This document shows, in pieces, positions 1 to 9,651 of a stretch of 64,000 nucleotides of DNA. The position numbers and the translations under genes were made by a program. The stretch comes from Azospirillum oryzae (GTDB lineage: Bacteria > Pseudomonadota > Alphaproteobacteria > Azospirillales > Azospirillaceae), in assembly GCF_008364795.1 (NCBI RefSeq), contig NZ_VTTM01000002.1:836590-900589 (forward strand), written 5' to 3'. The notes under the pieces were generated by a model. The model was not told the origin of the DNA. It did no database searches and saw nothing but the letters and a program-made list of their open reading frames with translations. How positions within the stretch are numbered: position 1 is the first letter of the stretch; each line of letters begins with the position of its first letter.

Positions 1-600
1 GCCCTCTATGCGACCGCGCTGTGGCGGCACCATTCGGCGCCGCTTGCGCTGCGCTGGCTGCTCGCCCTGTCGCTGTGCCTGGGCGCCATGGTGGTGCTGA
101 AACTGGTGGGGCATGGCTGTGGTCTGCCCGAGTTCCCGCTGTTCCCGTCGCTGTTCGCCGGCGACCGCTTCGTCAGCCCCAGCGGTCATGCCGCCTTCTC
201 CGCCGTCTTCTACGGGTCGGTGTCGGCGCTGGCGGCGCGCAATGCCCAATCGCGCTGGCTCCGCATCGCGCTGCCGCTGGCGGCGGTGGTGCTGGTGCTG
301 GCCATCGGCGCCTCGCGCGTCGCCGTTTCCGCCCATTCGGGGGCGGAGGTGGTGGCCGGGCTGATGATCGGCGGGCTGTCGTCCTTGCTGTTCCTGTGGA
401 GCAGCCGCAAGGACTCCGCACCGCGCCTGCGTCCTTCCCCCTGGCTGGCGGGGGCGATGGCGCTGGGGTTGGCCCTGCTGCTCCATGCCGGCGATCCGTC
501 CTTCGTCGAGGGGACGATCCGCTGGGCCGCCCATCAGTTGGGCAGCGAGGGCAGCCTGTGCGAACTGGCCGGCCGGGTGTTCCCCGGCAATCGCGGGTAA
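1..600 (+). CDS. PAP2-superfamily membrane phosphatase, 5' truncated by window edge
   Basis: The frame is open from base 1, so the N-terminus lies outside the window. It contains SPSGHA, which matches the central SGH motif of PAP2 phosphatases, and then ASRVAVSAHSGAEVVAG, which matches the third motif (SR...H...D/E with the last acid as Glu). Several hydrophobic segments surround these motifs, as expected for a membrane-bound lipid phosphatase or undecaprenyl-pyrophosphate phosphatase-like enzyme. The first motif (KxxxxxxRP) is not visible in the part seen. The substrate cannot be told from sequence. Confidence 0.8.
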   Translation, partial: ALYATALWRHHSAPLALRWLLALSLCLGAMVVLKLVGHGCGLPEFPLFPSLFAGDRFVSPSGHAAFSAVFYGSVSALAARNAQSRWLRIALPLAAVVLVLAIGASRVAVSAHSGAEVVAGLMIGGLSSLLFLWSSRKDSAPRLRPSPWLAGAMALGLALLLHAGDPSFVEGTIRWAAHQLGSEGSLCELAGRVFPGNRG

Positions 601-796
601 ATCACCAACCGGGGTGAAGCCTGTGGCGTCCTGTGCTATGACGGACGGCCGCGCCCGGTTCCGCCGACGCGGCGCCGTTCGCGTCAATGTTTGAGCCTAG
701 GGCTTGCGCCACACCGCGCAAGATCCTATACCGACGCCCCGTTTCCGTTCCGTTCCGCCCGATTCCATCAGCTTTCTCCTGGTCACCTCGCACCGC

Positions 797-3700
797 ATGT
801 CGCTTTTCGATGCCCTGCCGCGTGGCCCTTCGTCGGGTGGCGCCGCCGTCCCCTTCGGTCAGGAGGACCTGACGCGCGTCTTCGATGCCAAGACGCTGCA
901 GCGCGGCCGCACGCTGATGATGACCGGTGCGGTGACGCTGGGTCCTCCCGGCGGTGACCGGATCGAAGCGGAGGTCAGCGATCTCGGCCGCCGGCTGTCG
1001 GTGACGGTGACGCCGGCGCAGGGCAAGCGCAGCATCGTGCTCGACCGCAGCTGTACCTGTGGCCGCAACGCCTGCGCCCATATGGCGGCGGCGGCGATGC
1101 TGGCGCTGGAAAGCCGGCCGGAATGGCGCCGCGCCTCCCTGTTCGACGTGGCCGACGTGAAGGCGCCACTGGCCCCGCCTCCGCCCCCTGTCCCGGTGAC
1201 GCCTTCGCCGGCTGCGGCGCCGGCAGCACCGCCACCTGCGCCCACAATACCCAAGCCCCCGCTGACCCTGGTCCGCCCGCCGGTCCCGCCGCCGATCCGC
1301 AGCGTGGCGCCGTCTCCTCCTCCACCTCCGGCGCCGAAGCCGGAGCCGGTGCGCAGCCTGCGCTGGACGCTGGAGCCGGGGCAGGGCGACGTCGCCTGCT
1401 ACATCCTGGTGGAATTCGTGGCGGAGGGATCGGCCGACGCCAGCCCCGCCAGCCCGCGCGACGTGCTGGCCAAGGCGCCGCGCTCTGTCGACGGCGATGC
1501 CGACCGTGCCATCGCCCGGCTGCTCGGTGGCGGCGGGACGGAGCGCACCCCCGTCGCCAAGAGCCGGGGGGAGGCGGTGGACCGCCTGCTGCGCCGCCTG
1601 CTGTCCACCGGCCGCCTGCGCTGGCGCGACGGCACCCCGCTGGCCGAGGCGCCGGGCCGCACCGTCCGCGCCTTCCGCGACCCCGCCACCCGCAAGCTGC
1701 GCCCGACCGGACTGCCGGAACGCAGCGTGCTGGTGAAGGGCCAGTCCTATTGGTGCGTCGACAGCGCCTCCGGCACCGTCTTCCCGGTCGACCTCCAGGT
1801 GGTGGAGGTGCCGAAGGCCAAGCCGGTGCAGGCCGCTCCGCCACCGCCGGTACCGTCCAAATCGACCCCGTCCCGCCTGTTCGGTCCGTCGCGCAGTGGT
1901 GTGGCGTCGATGCCGCGCATCACCCCGCCGCCGCCGTCCATCTCGTCCTCCAACTTCCGCGACAACGCCATTCCCGGCGTGCGCAGCGGCGCGGCCGACG
2001 CGGCGGCCATCGTCGAACGCTCCCCCCGCATCATTGCCCGTCTCGGCCGCGTGGTGACGCCGGCCGACGGGCTGGTCGACGTGCTGCGCCTGTCCTTCGA
2101 CTATGGCGAACCCGGCCGCGCGGTTGAGATCGAGCCCGACGACCAGCGCCAGTTCGCCCGATACGAGGATGACTTCGGCGACGTCACCTTCGTCCGCCGC
2201 GACAAGGCCGACGAACAGGCGGCGCTGGATCGACTGTCGGGGCTCGGCTTCGCCCAGGCGCGGATCGAGCCGCCGAAGGGTGCCTTGAACGCCCGCGGCT
2301 CGCGCGTCCACTGGCTGACCGGCCGCGACGTGGAGGAGCGCTGGCAGCATTTCCTCACCAACGAGGTCCCCGCCCTGACCAAGGCCGGCTGGGTCATGGA
2401 GGTCGGGGCGGATTTCGGCACCAAGGTGATCGAGCCGGGGGCGGAGGTCGAGGTCGCCGTCCGCGATGCCGGCGACGGCTGGTTCGATCTGGACGTCGGC
2501 GTCGAGATCGACGGCGAGCGCCAGCCGCTTCTGCCGATCCTTGCCCGGTTGGTGGAAAAGGGCGGCCTGTCGACCACCCGTGTCATCGACGGCCGGGCCC
2601 ACATCGTGCTGGACGACGGCAATGTCCTGGCCCTGCCGGCCGAGCGGATCGAGCGGCTGCTGAGCGTCCTGGAAGCGATGCTGGACAGCGGGCGCAGCAG
2701 CGGCGACCGGCTGAAGGTGCCGCTGGCCGAGGCCGACTCGTTGCTGGACATCGACGACCTGATCGCCCGGCGTGGCGACGAAACGGCGCAGATCGACGGC
2801 TATCTCCAGCGCCTGCGCGCCGACGAGATGCCGGGCGACATGACGCCGCCGCCGGGCTTCAAGGGCGAACTGCGCGATTACCAGCGCGGCGGTCTCGCCT
2901 GGATGCAGAGCCTGCGCGCCAACAACGTCGCCGGCATCCTGGCCGACGACATGGGGCTGGGCAAGACCGCCCAGACGCTGGCCCACATCGCGATGGAGGA
3001 GCATGAGGGCCGGCTGACCGACCCCTGCCTCGTCGTGGTGCCGACCAGCCTCGTGCCGAACTGGGTGGCGGAGTCGGAGCGCTTCACCCCGAATCTGCGC
3101 GTCGTCGTGCTGCATGGCGTCGACCGCCACGGCAAGCTGTCGGAGATCGACCGCGCCCACATCGTCGTGACCACCTATGGCGTGGTGGCGCGCGACGTCG
3201 ACCTGCTGAAGCGTCTGACTTGGCACATGATCGTGCTGGACGAGGCGCAGGCGATCAAGAACCCCGACGGCAAGGCGACCCGCGCGGTGGCGGCGCTGCC
3301 GGCGCGGCACCGGCTCTGCCTGTCCGGCACGCCGGTGGAGAACAATCTGGGCGAACTGTGGAGCCAGTTCGCCTTCCTGATGCCCGGCCTGCTGGGCGAC
3401 CGCAAGGACTTCGGCAAGCGTTACCGCGTGCCGATCGAGAAGCGCGGCGACAACACCCGCGCCAACCTGCTGATGCGCCGCATCCGCCCCTTCCTGCTCC
3501 GCCGCACCAAGGAGGCGGTGGCGAAGGAACTGCCGCCGAAGACCGAGGTGGTGGTGCGCATCGACCTGGAACGCGACCAGCGCGACCTCTACGAGACCAT
3601 CCGCCTGTCGGTGAACGAAACGGTGCGCGCGGCGCTGGCCGCCAGCGGCAAGGGGCTGGGCCAGAACGCCATCGCGGTGATCGACGCGCTTTTGAAGCTG

Positions 3701-4288
3701 CGGCAGGTCTGCTGCGACCCGCGCCTGCTGAAATCCATCGCCGCCTTGGGCGGCAAGGCGCGGCCGAGCGCCAAGCTGCACGCCCTGACCGAGATGGTGA
3801 AGGAGATGGTGCCGGAAGGCCGCCGCATCCTGATCTTCTCGCAGTTCACCACCATGCTCGACCTCATCAAGCTGGAGCTGGAGAAGGCCCACATCTCCTA
3901 TGTCGAGCTGACCGGCCGCACGCTCGACCGCGCCGAGCCGGTGAACCGCTTCCAGAACCGGGAGGTTCCGGTCTTCCTCATCAGCCTGAAGGCCGGCGGC
4001 CGCGGCCTGAACCTGACCGCCGCCGACACGGTGATCCATTACGATCCCTGGTGGAACCCGGCCGCCGAGGATCAGGCGACCGACCGTGCCTATCGCATCG
4101 GCCAGGACAAGCCGGTCTTCGTCTACAAGCTGATCGCCGCCAACACGGTGGAGGAACGCATCCTCGACCTCCAGCGCCGCAAGGGAAGCCTGTCGGCCGC
4201 CACCATCGAGGGCAAGGGGCTGGTCAGCGCGCTCGACGGTGGCGACATCGACTATCTGCTCGGCGATGGAGACGGCGACGAGGACTAG
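797..4288 (+). CDS. SWIM zinc-finger SNF2-family helicase/ATPase
   Basis: Predicted 1163-residue protein starting at MSLFDALP; the frame is open further upstream, but this ATG gives the natural domain start. A SWIM zinc finger (SCTCGRNACAH, near residue 84) is followed by a long Pro/Ala-rich linker. The SNF2 ATPase core then carries Walker A ADDMGLGKT near residue 716, the Walker B box DEAQ near 815 and SGTPVENNLGELW. The helicase C domain ends with AGGRGLNLT and the motif region DQATDRAYRIGQ. Such bacterial Swi2/Snf2 proteins are double-stranded-DNA translocases, often linked to RNA polymerase recycling or DNA repair; which role applies here is unknown. It converges with the next gene, 9 bp away. 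Confidence 0.93.
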   Translation: MSLFDALPRGPSSGGAAVPFGQEDLTRVFDAKTLQRGRTLMMTGAVTLGPPGGDRIEAEVSDLGRRLSVTVTPAQGKRSIVLDRSCTCGRNACAHMAAAAMLALESRPEWRRASLFDVADVKAPLAPPPPPVPVTPSPAAAPAAPPPAPTIPKPPLTLVRPPVPPPIRSVAPSPPPPPAPKPEPVRSLRWTLEPGQGDVACYILVEFVAEGSADASPASPRDVLAKAPRSVDGDADRAIARLLGGGGTERTPVAKSRGEAVDRLLRRLLSTGRLRWRDGTPLAEAPGRTVRAFRDPATRKLRPTGLPERSVLVKGQSYWCVDSASGTVFPVDLQVVEVPKAKPVQAAPPPPVPSKSTPSRLFGPSRSGVASMPRITPPPPSISSSNFRDNAIPGVRSGAADAAAIVERSPRIIARLGRVVTPADGLVDVLRLSFDYGEPGRAVEIEPDDQRQFARYEDDFGDVTFVRRDKADEQAALDRLSGLGFAQARIEPPKGALNARGSRVHWLTGRDVEERWQHFLTNEVPALTKAGWVMEVGADFGTKVIEPGAEVEVAVRDAGDGWFDLDVGVEIDGERQPLLPILARLVEKGGLSTTRVIDGRAHIVLDDGNVLALPAERIERLLSVLEAMLDSGRSSGDRLKVPLAEADSLLDIDDLIARRGDETAQIDGYLQRLRADEMPGDMTPPPGFKGELRDYQRGGLAWMQSLRANNVAGILADDMGLGKTAQTLAHIAMEEHEGRLTDPCLVVVPTSLVPNWVAESERFTPNLRVVVLHGVDRHGKLSEIDRAHIVVTTYGVVARDVDLLKRLTWHMIVLDEAQAIKNPDGKATRAVAALPARHRLCLSGTPVENNLGELWSQFAFLMPGLLGDRKDFGKRYRVPIEKRGDNTRANLLMRRIRPFLLRRTKEAVAKELPPKTEVVVRIDLERDQRDLYETIRLSVNETVRAALAASGKGLGQNAIAVIDALLKLRQVCCDPRLLKSIAALGGKARPSAKLHALTEMVKEMVPEGRRILIFSQFTTMLDLIKLELEKAHISYVELTGRTLDRAEPVNRFQNREVPVFLISLKAGGRGLNLTAADTVIHYDPWWNPAAEDQATDRAYRIGQDKPVFVYKLIAANTVEERILDLQRRKGSLSAATIEGKGLVSALDGGDIDYLLGDGDGDED

Positions 4289-4297
4289 GTGCCGACC

Positions 4298-4807
4298 TCA
4301 GTGCGCCCGTTTGCCCGCCAGCAGGCTGGCGACCGCCGCACCGTTCTTGCCGGCGCGCTCGCCGATGGCGGTCAGGGTCTCGCCCGGCGCGGCGTCGATG
4401 TTGGCGGCCTTCAGCACCTCCACCGCCTTGTCCGGGGTAAGCCCCAGCGCCGGGGCCGCCGCGTCCAGCGTCGCGCCCGACAGCGCGCCGAACACGGCTC
4501 CCGGATTGACGCTGCCGCCGCCGGTGGTGCCGGTCATGCCGGTGAAGGCCACGGATACGACAATGCTGGCGACGAAGGCGGCCTGCGCGGCGTACCGCTT
4601 CAGATAGCCGAGGAAAGCCCGCCAGTTCTTCACCAGATGCCAGAGCGCGATGGCGGAAAACGCCATGCTGAGCCATTCGTGGGAGAAGCGCACCAGCCCG
4701 GTGTTCCAGTGAAGCAGCAGCATCACGCCGGTCACCGTCGACACGACGAAGGTGACGATGGTGACGGGGGTGACCACGTCGCGGGTCATGGTTTTGGAAA
4801 TGGTCAT
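4298..4807 (-). CDS. DUF4405-like membrane protein
   Basis: About 169 residues from the ATG at 4807, which has an AAGGG ribosome-binding site; a longer frame to 4876 is open but lacks such a site. Two or three hydrophobic segments are visible (VVTPVTIVTFVVSTVTGVML, then a stretch with HEWLS and LWHLVKNW, then FVASIVVSVAFTG). The conserved histidines within membrane segments resemble DUF4405/cytochrome-b561-like heme-binding proteins. The C-terminal 65 residues are a soluble Gly/Ala-rich tail. It is a single gene, convergent with the helicase gene. A redox role is inferred only from the His pattern. Confidence 0.65.
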   Translation of the reverse strand: MTISKTMTRDVVTPVTIVTFVVSTVTGVMLLLHWNTGLVRFSHEWLSMAFSAIALWHLVKNWRAFLGYLKRYAAQAAFVASIVVSVAFTGMTGTTGGGSVNPGAVFGALSGATLDAAAPALGLTPDKAVEVLKAANIDAAPGETLTAIGERAGKNGAAVASLLAGKRAH

Positions 4808-4976
4808 GGCAGTCGCCCTTGATCCGGTGTCGTTTCTTGTTGGCCGCCATGATCGCGCGCGACTGTAACTGGACAATATCCGGCGGGATGCTGCTGTGTA
4901 ACAGTGTGTAACGCGCCGGCCGGCATGCTATCGGCCGCTTCGCCCTTCATTGTCTGCGATGTGTTTGGGGAATGTC

Positions 4977-6527
4977 ATGGCCTCGATTCAGGAAGCCTTG
5001 CGGGTCGCCGTCGACCATCACGGGGCCGGGCGGTTGCGGGAGGCGGAGATCCTCTATGGCCGCATCCTCGGTGCCGCTCCCGGGACCCATGCCGCGTCCC
5101 ATCTGCTGGGAATGCTGATGGCGCAGACCGGCCGGCTGGAGGACGCGGCGCCGCGCATCGCCGCGGCGATGCGCGCCCGACCGGACATCGCCGATTACCA
5201 CCGCGACCTCGGCAAGGTCCATCAGGCGCTGGGCCACCCGGCGGAGGCCATGGCCAGCCTGCGCCGCGCCGCCGCCCTGCAGCCCGACGACGCGGCAGTC
5301 CTGGCTCTCCTTGGCGTCGCGGCGCAGATGATGTGCGACACCGACACCGCCATCGACGAGCTGCGCCGGGCGCTGGCGCTCGAACCGCGCGACGGCGAGA
5401 CCCGGCAAAGGCTGGGCCTGCTGCTGGAACTGCGCGGAATCCACCACCTGGAACAGGGCCGGACAGAGGCGGCGGTCGCCGACCTGTCGCGCTTGGTTGC
5501 CGTGGAACAGCCTACGGCGGAGCGGCTGTTCCAGCTCGGCAACGCCTTCTCCCACGCCGGACGGGCGGACGATGCGCTGGCCCGCTATCGGCGGGCGCTG
5601 GCGTTACAGCCCGACCATGTCGGGGCGGTCTTCAACCTCGGCATCCTGACCCGGCAAGCGGCGGGCCTGGAACTGGCGGCGCTGGAGCAGGCGGCGACGA
5701 GCCTGGACCGGGCGGTGACGCTGGCGCCCGATTTCCTCGACGCGCGCGAGAACCTCGCCATCCTTCTGTTCCAGACCTACCGGGAAGCCGAATCGCTGAC
5801 CGAGATCGACACGCTTCTGACGCAGAAGACACAACGCGCGGCGCAGGAAGGCGCGGCGCTCGCCCTGCCGCCGCTTCGCGACCGCCCGTCCGCTCCGGAG
5901 AGGCGCATTCGCGATGTCGTCGCCTTCAGCCTGTGGGGGCAGGCCGAGATCTACCAGCGCGGGGCGCTGGAGAATGCCCGGCTGGTGCGGTCGGTCTATC
6001 CCGGCTGGACCTGCCGGATTTACCACGACGACAGCGTGCCGCCGGAGATCCTGGCGGAGTTGGACGCGCTGGGCGCGGAACGGGTGGTCATGCCGCCCGG
6101 CAGCGGTCCGGTCAGCGGCCTCTACTGGCGCTTTCTCGCCTCCGACGATCCGACCGTCCGGCGCTTCGTCTGCCGTGACTGCGATTCGCGGGTCGGCCCG
6201 CGCGAGCGGGCGGCGGTGGAGGCGTGGATCGCGTCCGGCAAGCCCTTCCACGTCATGCGCGACCATCCTCTGCACAGCGAACTGATGCTGGCCGGCATGT
6301 GGGGCGGGGTCGCCGGCCTGCTGCCGCCGCTGGCGCCGCTGATCGACCGCTTCGCCGCGGTGGAAGCCGACCGCTGGCAGGACCAGCGCTTCCTCCGCTC
6401 CCACCTGTGGCCGCTGATCGCCGATGCCTGTCTGGTCCATGACAGCCACCAGCCCCGCCATGGCGTCCCGTTCCCCGCCCATTCCGGCGACCCGGCGGAG
6501 CATGCCGTCGGTCGGCGCATCGTGTGA
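4977..6527 (+). CDS. TPR protein with C-terminal glycosyltransferase-like domain
   Basis: 516 residues from MASIQEAL. Roughly residues 5-290 are tandem tetratricopeptide repeats (for example GRLREAEILYGRIL, GHPAEAMASLRRAAALQPDD, GRADDALARYRRALALQPDH). From about residue 310 the sequence changes to VVAFSLWGQAEIYQRG, VYPGWTCRIYHDD and FVCRDCDSRVGPRE. That pattern resembles capsule or lipopolysaccharide glycosyltransferase-like domains with an acidic DxD-type site. The fusion suggests a glycan- or protein-modifying enzyme. It could also be one of the TPR-containing surface-polysaccharide proteins common in Rhodospirillales. No neighbour narrows the substrate. Confidence 0.75.
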   Translation: MASIQEALRVAVDHHGAGRLREAEILYGRILGAAPGTHAASHLLGMLMAQTGRLEDAAPRIAAAMRARPDIADYHRDLGKVHQALGHPAEAMASLRRAAALQPDDAAVLALLGVAAQMMCDTDTAIDELRRALALEPRDGETRQRLGLLLELRGIHHLEQGRTEAAVADLSRLVAVEQPTAERLFQLGNAFSHAGRADDALARYRRALALQPDHVGAVFNLGILTRQAAGLELAALEQAATSLDRAVTLAPDFLDARENLAILLFQTYREAESLTEIDTLLTQKTQRAAQEGAALALPPLRDRPSAPERRIRDVVAFSLWGQAEIYQRGALENARLVRSVYPGWTCRIYHDDSVPPEILAELDALGAERVVMPPGSGPVSGLYWRFLASDDPTVRRFVCRDCDSRVGPRERAAVEAWIASGKPFHVMRDHPLHSELMLAGMWGGVAGLLPPLAPLIDRFAAVEADRWQDQRFLRSHLWPLIADACLVHDSHQPRHGVPFPAHSGDPAEHAVGRRIV

Positions 6528-6609
6528 TCCGGCCCCAATCCTGTCGCCCCAATCCTGTCCCCGCAATCCTATCCAAGACGACCGTCACGCCCGCCTGTTA
6601 GACTGCGGC

Positions 6610-7494
6610 ATGGACCAGCAATCAGCACTCACCCGAACTCCGGTCAGCGGCGGCGATTTCGCCCGGCTGTGGCGGGAAGCGCGCTTCGACGGCATGGAAT
6701 GCCTAAACGCCCGCTTCCAGCGCCACAGCTATGCCCCGCACACGCACGAGACCTATGTGGTCGGAGTCATCACCGCCGGGACAGAGTTGTACCGCTGCCG
6801 CGGCACCGAGCGGATGGCGCGGGCCGGACAGGTCGTGGTTCTGGATCCGGAGGTTCTGCATGACGGCCGTCCGGCCGAGGACGGCTATGCCTACCGCATG
6901 TTCTACCCGTCGGTGGCGCTGTTCGAACAGGCGATGGCCGATGCGCTGGGCCAGCCCGTCGCCCCCCATTTCGCCGCCACCGAACTGGACGACCCGGAGT
7001 TGTTCCAGGCCCTGCGCGGCCTGCACCATGGGCTGGAGGGGCCGTACCGTGAGCCGCTGCGCACCGACACCGATGCGCTGCGCGCCTTCACCGCGCTGGC
7101 TCTGCGCCATGGCGACCTGACCGCCCGCCCGCGCGATGCCGGGCAGGAGCCGGTGGCCGTCCGCCGCGCGCGGGAGTATCTGGATGCCCACCTCGACAGC
7201 CCGGTGGAACTGGCCGATCTGGCCGAGGCGGCGGGGCTCAGCCGCTTCCACCTGCTGCGCGTCTTCCGCGCGGCGGTGGGCACCACACCGCACGGCTATT
7301 TGACCGACCGCCGCGTCGCCCAGGCCAAGCGGCTGCTTGTCGGGCCGCTTGCCTTGGCCGAAGTGGCGCTGGCCTGCGGCTTCTGCGATCAGGCGCATTT
7401 CAACCGCGTTTTCAAGGGCCGGGTCGGCGTCTCCCCCGGCCAATACCGGCGCGGCAGCAATCCCATCCAAGACGCCCCCGCCGCGGCCGCCTAG
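6610..7494 (+). CDS. AraC-family regulator with N-terminal cupin
   Basis: 294 residues starting at MDQQSALTRT. The N-terminal half is an AraC-type cupin (HTHETYVVGVITAGTELYRCRG, then GQVVVLDPEVLHDG). The C-terminal 100 residues hold two helix-turn-helix units: VELADLAEAAGLSRFHLLRV and LALAEVALACGFCDQAHFNR, followed by VGVSPGQYRR. The gene ends 10 bp before azlC and reads in the same direction, so it probably controls the azlCD amino-acid exporter. The ligand is unknown. Confidence 0.9.
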   Translation: MDQQSALTRTPVSGGDFARLWREARFDGMECLNARFQRHSYAPHTHETYVVGVITAGTELYRCRGTERMARAGQVVVLDPEVLHDGRPAEDGYAYRMFYPSVALFEQAMADALGQPVAPHFAATELDDPELFQALRGLHHGLEGPYREPLRTDTDALRAFTALALRHGDLTARPRDAGQEPVAVRRAREYLDAHLDSPVELADLAEAAGLSRFHLLRVFRAAVGTTPHGYLTDRRVAQAKRLLVGPLALAEVALACGFCDQAHFNRVFKGRVGVSPGQYRRGSNPIQDAPAAAA

Positions 7495-7504
7495 TTTCCC
7501 GCAC

Positions 7505-8239
7505 ATGAGCATGGACAGCATCACCATCCCGGCATCCCCGCGGCAGGAGTTCGCGGCGGGCGTCGTCCATTGCCTGCCCATCGTGGCGGGTGCGGTTCCC
7601 TTCGGCTTCCTGCTGGGCAGTCTCGCCGCCAAGGCCGGGCTGTCCGCGCTGGACATGGGGCTGATGAGCGCGCTGGTCTTCGCCGGCAGCTCCCAGTTCG
7701 TCGCCGTCGAGCTTCTGGACAAAAATGGGAGTGGGGGCACCGCCGGGCTGGCGGTGGTCGGCGCTATCCTGCTGGTCAACCTGCGCCACCTGCTGATGGG
7801 GGCGACGCTGGAGCCGCGCTTTCGCGGCGTTCCGCGTGGGCGGGCCGGGCTGGCGCTGTTCTTCATGACTGACGAGCAATGGGCGCTGGCCTTGCGCCGA
7901 GGCCCTGAGCTGACGCTGGCCTATTGGTACGGCGTGGCGGTGACGCTCTATCTGGCGTGGCTCACCAGCACGGTGGCCGGAACGCTGGCCGGTGCGCTGA
8001 TCGCCGACCCCGCCGCCTGGGGGCTGGATTTCACCTTCATCGCCGTCTTCCTGTGCCTGCTGGCCGGGTTCTGGCGCGGAGCGGGTTCGCTGCCGCCCTG
8101 GCTGGCCAGCGCCGCCGCCGCGCTGGCCGTGCATGCGCTGTCCTCCGGAGGGACCTGGCACATTCTGGCGGGTGCGCTGGCCGGCGGAGCGGTCGCCGCA
8201 ATACAGGCCAAAGGGCAGGGGAGGGCGCGCGATGCTTGA
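7505..8239 (+). CDS. azlC: AzlC-family branched-chain amino acid exporter, large subunit
   Basis: 244 residues with several transmembrane segments. It carries the family signature region GAVPFGFLLGSLAAKAG, followed by MSALVFAGSSQFVAVELL and LLVNLRHLLMGATL. AzlC forms an exporter with the small AzlD protein. Here azlD follows at once, its start overlapping the azlC stop by 8 bp. The preceding AraC gene is co-directional and only 10 bp away, so the three probably form one transcript. Confidence 0.92.
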   Translation: MSMDSITIPASPRQEFAAGVVHCLPIVAGAVPFGFLLGSLAAKAGLSALDMGLMSALVFAGSSQFVAVELLDKNGSGGTAGLAVVGAILLVNLRHLLMGATLEPRFRGVPRGRAGLALFFMTDEQWALALRRGPELTLAYWYGVAVTLYLAWLTSTVAGTLAGALIADPAAWGLDFTFIAVFLCLLAGFWRGAGSLPPWLASAAAALAVHALSSGGTWHILAGALAGGAVAAIQAKGQGRARDA

Positions 8240-8540
8240 GTCGCTGCACCTGGACTGGAGCGTCTTCGCCATCGTGCTGGGCGGGGCGCTGGTCACCTGG
8301 ATGACGCGGATCGGCGGGCCGTGGCTGATCGCGCGGATCCGGCCCGGCCGGGCGGCGAGCGCGGCGCTGGAGGCGACGCCGGGCGCCGTCCTGGTCGCCC
8401 TGGTGGCGCCCGCCGCCCTGTCGCGCCCGTCCGACGCGCTGGCCGCCGCCTTCGTCTGCCTGATCGCCCGGCGCGTGCCGATGGTGGTCGCGGTGGTAGC
8501 CGGCGTGGTCGCCGTCGTTCTGCTGCGCCGCCTGCTGTAG
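8232..8540 (+). CDS. azlD: AzlD-family exporter small subunit
   Basis: 102 residues, almost entirely hydrophobic, with [13 protein letters not shown] near the start and [17 protein letters not shown] at the end. This is the size and profile of AzlD, the partner of AzlC. Its start overlaps the azlC stop, indicating translational coupling. Confidence 0.9.
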   Translation: MLESLHLDWSVFAIVLGGALVTWMTRIGGPWLIARIRPGRAASAALEATPGAVLVALVAPAALSRPSDALAAAFVCLIARRVPMVVAVVAGVVAVVLLRRLL

Positions 8541-8608
8541 CCACAGCTGAAGTCATTGTTGCAAACTGCCGTCTGGTGAAGCGCGTGGGGGATGCCTATA
8601 AGTCGGGA

Positions 8609-9517
8609 ATGACCGACCCGATCTCCGCCCCCTCCGCGCCCGCATCCACCCCGGCTGCATTCGACCCGCACGCCCTGCCGCCGCTGCGCGACGTGATCGC
8701 GCGCTTCGGGCTGGATGCGCGCAAGTCGCTGGGACAGAACTTCCTGCTCGACCTGAACCTGACGGGGCGGATCGCGCGCTCGGCCAACCTGCCGGCCGGC
8801 ACCACCGCCATCGAGGTCGGTCCCGGCCCCGGCGGCCTGACCCGCGCGCTGCTGGCGACCAACGCGGTGAAGGTCATCGCCATCGAACGCGACCGCCGCT
8901 TCATCGAGGCGCTGCAGGACGTCATCGAGGCGTCGCAGGGCCGCCTGAGCATCGTCGAGGCCGACGCCCTGACGGTCGACCCGGAAGACCTCGCCCCCGC
9001 CCCACGCGCCATCGTTGCCAACCTGCCCTACAATGTCGCGACCCCGCTTCTGCTCGGCTGGCTGGCACGGATCGAGGCCTATGTCAGCCTGACCCTGATG
9101 TTCCAGAAGGAGGTCGCCGACCGGCTGGTGGCGAAGCCGGGCAGCAAGGCCTATGGCCGGCTGTCGGTCATCACCCAATGGCGCTCCGACGCCCGCGTGC
9201 TGTTCAACCTGCCGCCGCGCGCCTTCACCCCGCCGCCGAAGGTCGAATCGACGGTGGTCCACCTGACCCCGCGGGCCAGCCCGGAACCGGCCGACTGGCG
9301 CGCGCTGGAACAGGTCACCGCCGCCGCCTTCGGCCAGCGCCGCAAGATGCTGCGCCAGAGCCTGAAGTCGCTGGGCAACGCCGAAGCCCTGCTGGACGAG
9401 ACCGGCATCGCCCCGACCGCCCGCGCGGAGGAGATCGACGTCGCCGGCTTCGCCGCACTCGCCCGTGCTTTCCGCGCCCGCACTCCGGTGGAGCCGCCTT
9501 CGGAGGGGGGCGCATGA
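8609..9517 (+). CDS. rsmA: 16S rRNA (adenine1518/1519-N6)-dimethyltransferase
   Basis: 302 residues from [11 protein letters not shown]; a larger open frame to 8321 is not supported by family length. [10 protein letters not shown] near residue 45 and the SAM-binding motif [14 protein letters not shown] near residue 68 are diagnostic of KsgA/Rsm[12 protein letters not shown] near residue 137 is the catalytic NLPY motif. The enzyme dimethylates two adenines in the 3'-terminal hairpin of 16S rRNA during 30S maturation. The stop codon overlaps the ATG of the host arfB fragment (ATGA at 9514-9517), so the two genes form a translationally coupled translation-quality pair. Confidence 0.97.
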   Translation: MTDPISAPSAPASTPAAFDPHALPPLRDVIARFGLDARKSLGQNFLLDLNLTGRIARSANLPAGTTAIEVGPGPGGLTRALLATNAVKVIAIERDRRFIEALQDVIEASQGRLSIVEADALTVDPEDLAPAPRAIVANLPYNVATPLLLGWLARIEAYVSLTLMFQKEVADRLVAKPGSKAYGRLSVITQWRSDARVLFNLPPRAFTPPPKVESTVVHLTPRASPEPADWRALEQVTAAAFGQRRKMLRQSLKSLGNAEALLDETGIAPTARAEEIDVAGFAALARAFRARTPVEPPSEGGA

Positions 9518-9651
9518 TCCGGGTCAATCCCCGCATCAGCCTGGATGAAAGCGAGTTGCAGGAGGAGTTCATCCGCGCCTCCGGCCCCGGCGGCCAGCAC
9601 GTCAACATGTTCTGGCCGATATCACCCTTTCCTCGGCGGGGGCCTGCATGA
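9514..9651 (+). pseudogene. arfB: Host arfB, 5' fragment cut by island insertion
   Basis: The first 31 codons are a normal ArfB N-terminus ending in GPGGQHVN, the GGQ region that triggers peptidyl-tRNA hydrolysis. The frame then enters island DNA at the 16-bp repeat and reads 14 foreign codons to a TGA. That TGA (9649-9651) overlaps the ATG of the island-borne arfB at 9648, giving an ATGA junction. The missing 3' part is found intact at 36,266-36,607, and joining the two restores a 139-residue ArfB. The fragment keeps the host start and its coupling to rsmA, so it probably acts only as a leader ORF for the replacement gene. Confidence 0.93.
9592..9607 (+). repeat. attL core (16-bp direct repeat)
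   Basis: GGCCAGCACGTCAACA, encoding the end of GGQHVN of ArfB. It is identical to 36,266-36,281. Immediately inside the island, at 9614-9627, lies GGCCGATATCACCC. This is the inverted partner of GGGTGGAATAGGCC just inside the right end, as expected for the two arms of a serine-integrase attP. Confidence 0.92.

Noticed and set aside
602..4039. Open frame of 1145 codons on the minus strand opposite the SNF2 helicase
   Set aside because: It is the shadow of a high-GC gene: composition is Arg/His/Ala/Gln-rich with no domain, while the plus strand encodes a full SWIM/SNF2 protein.
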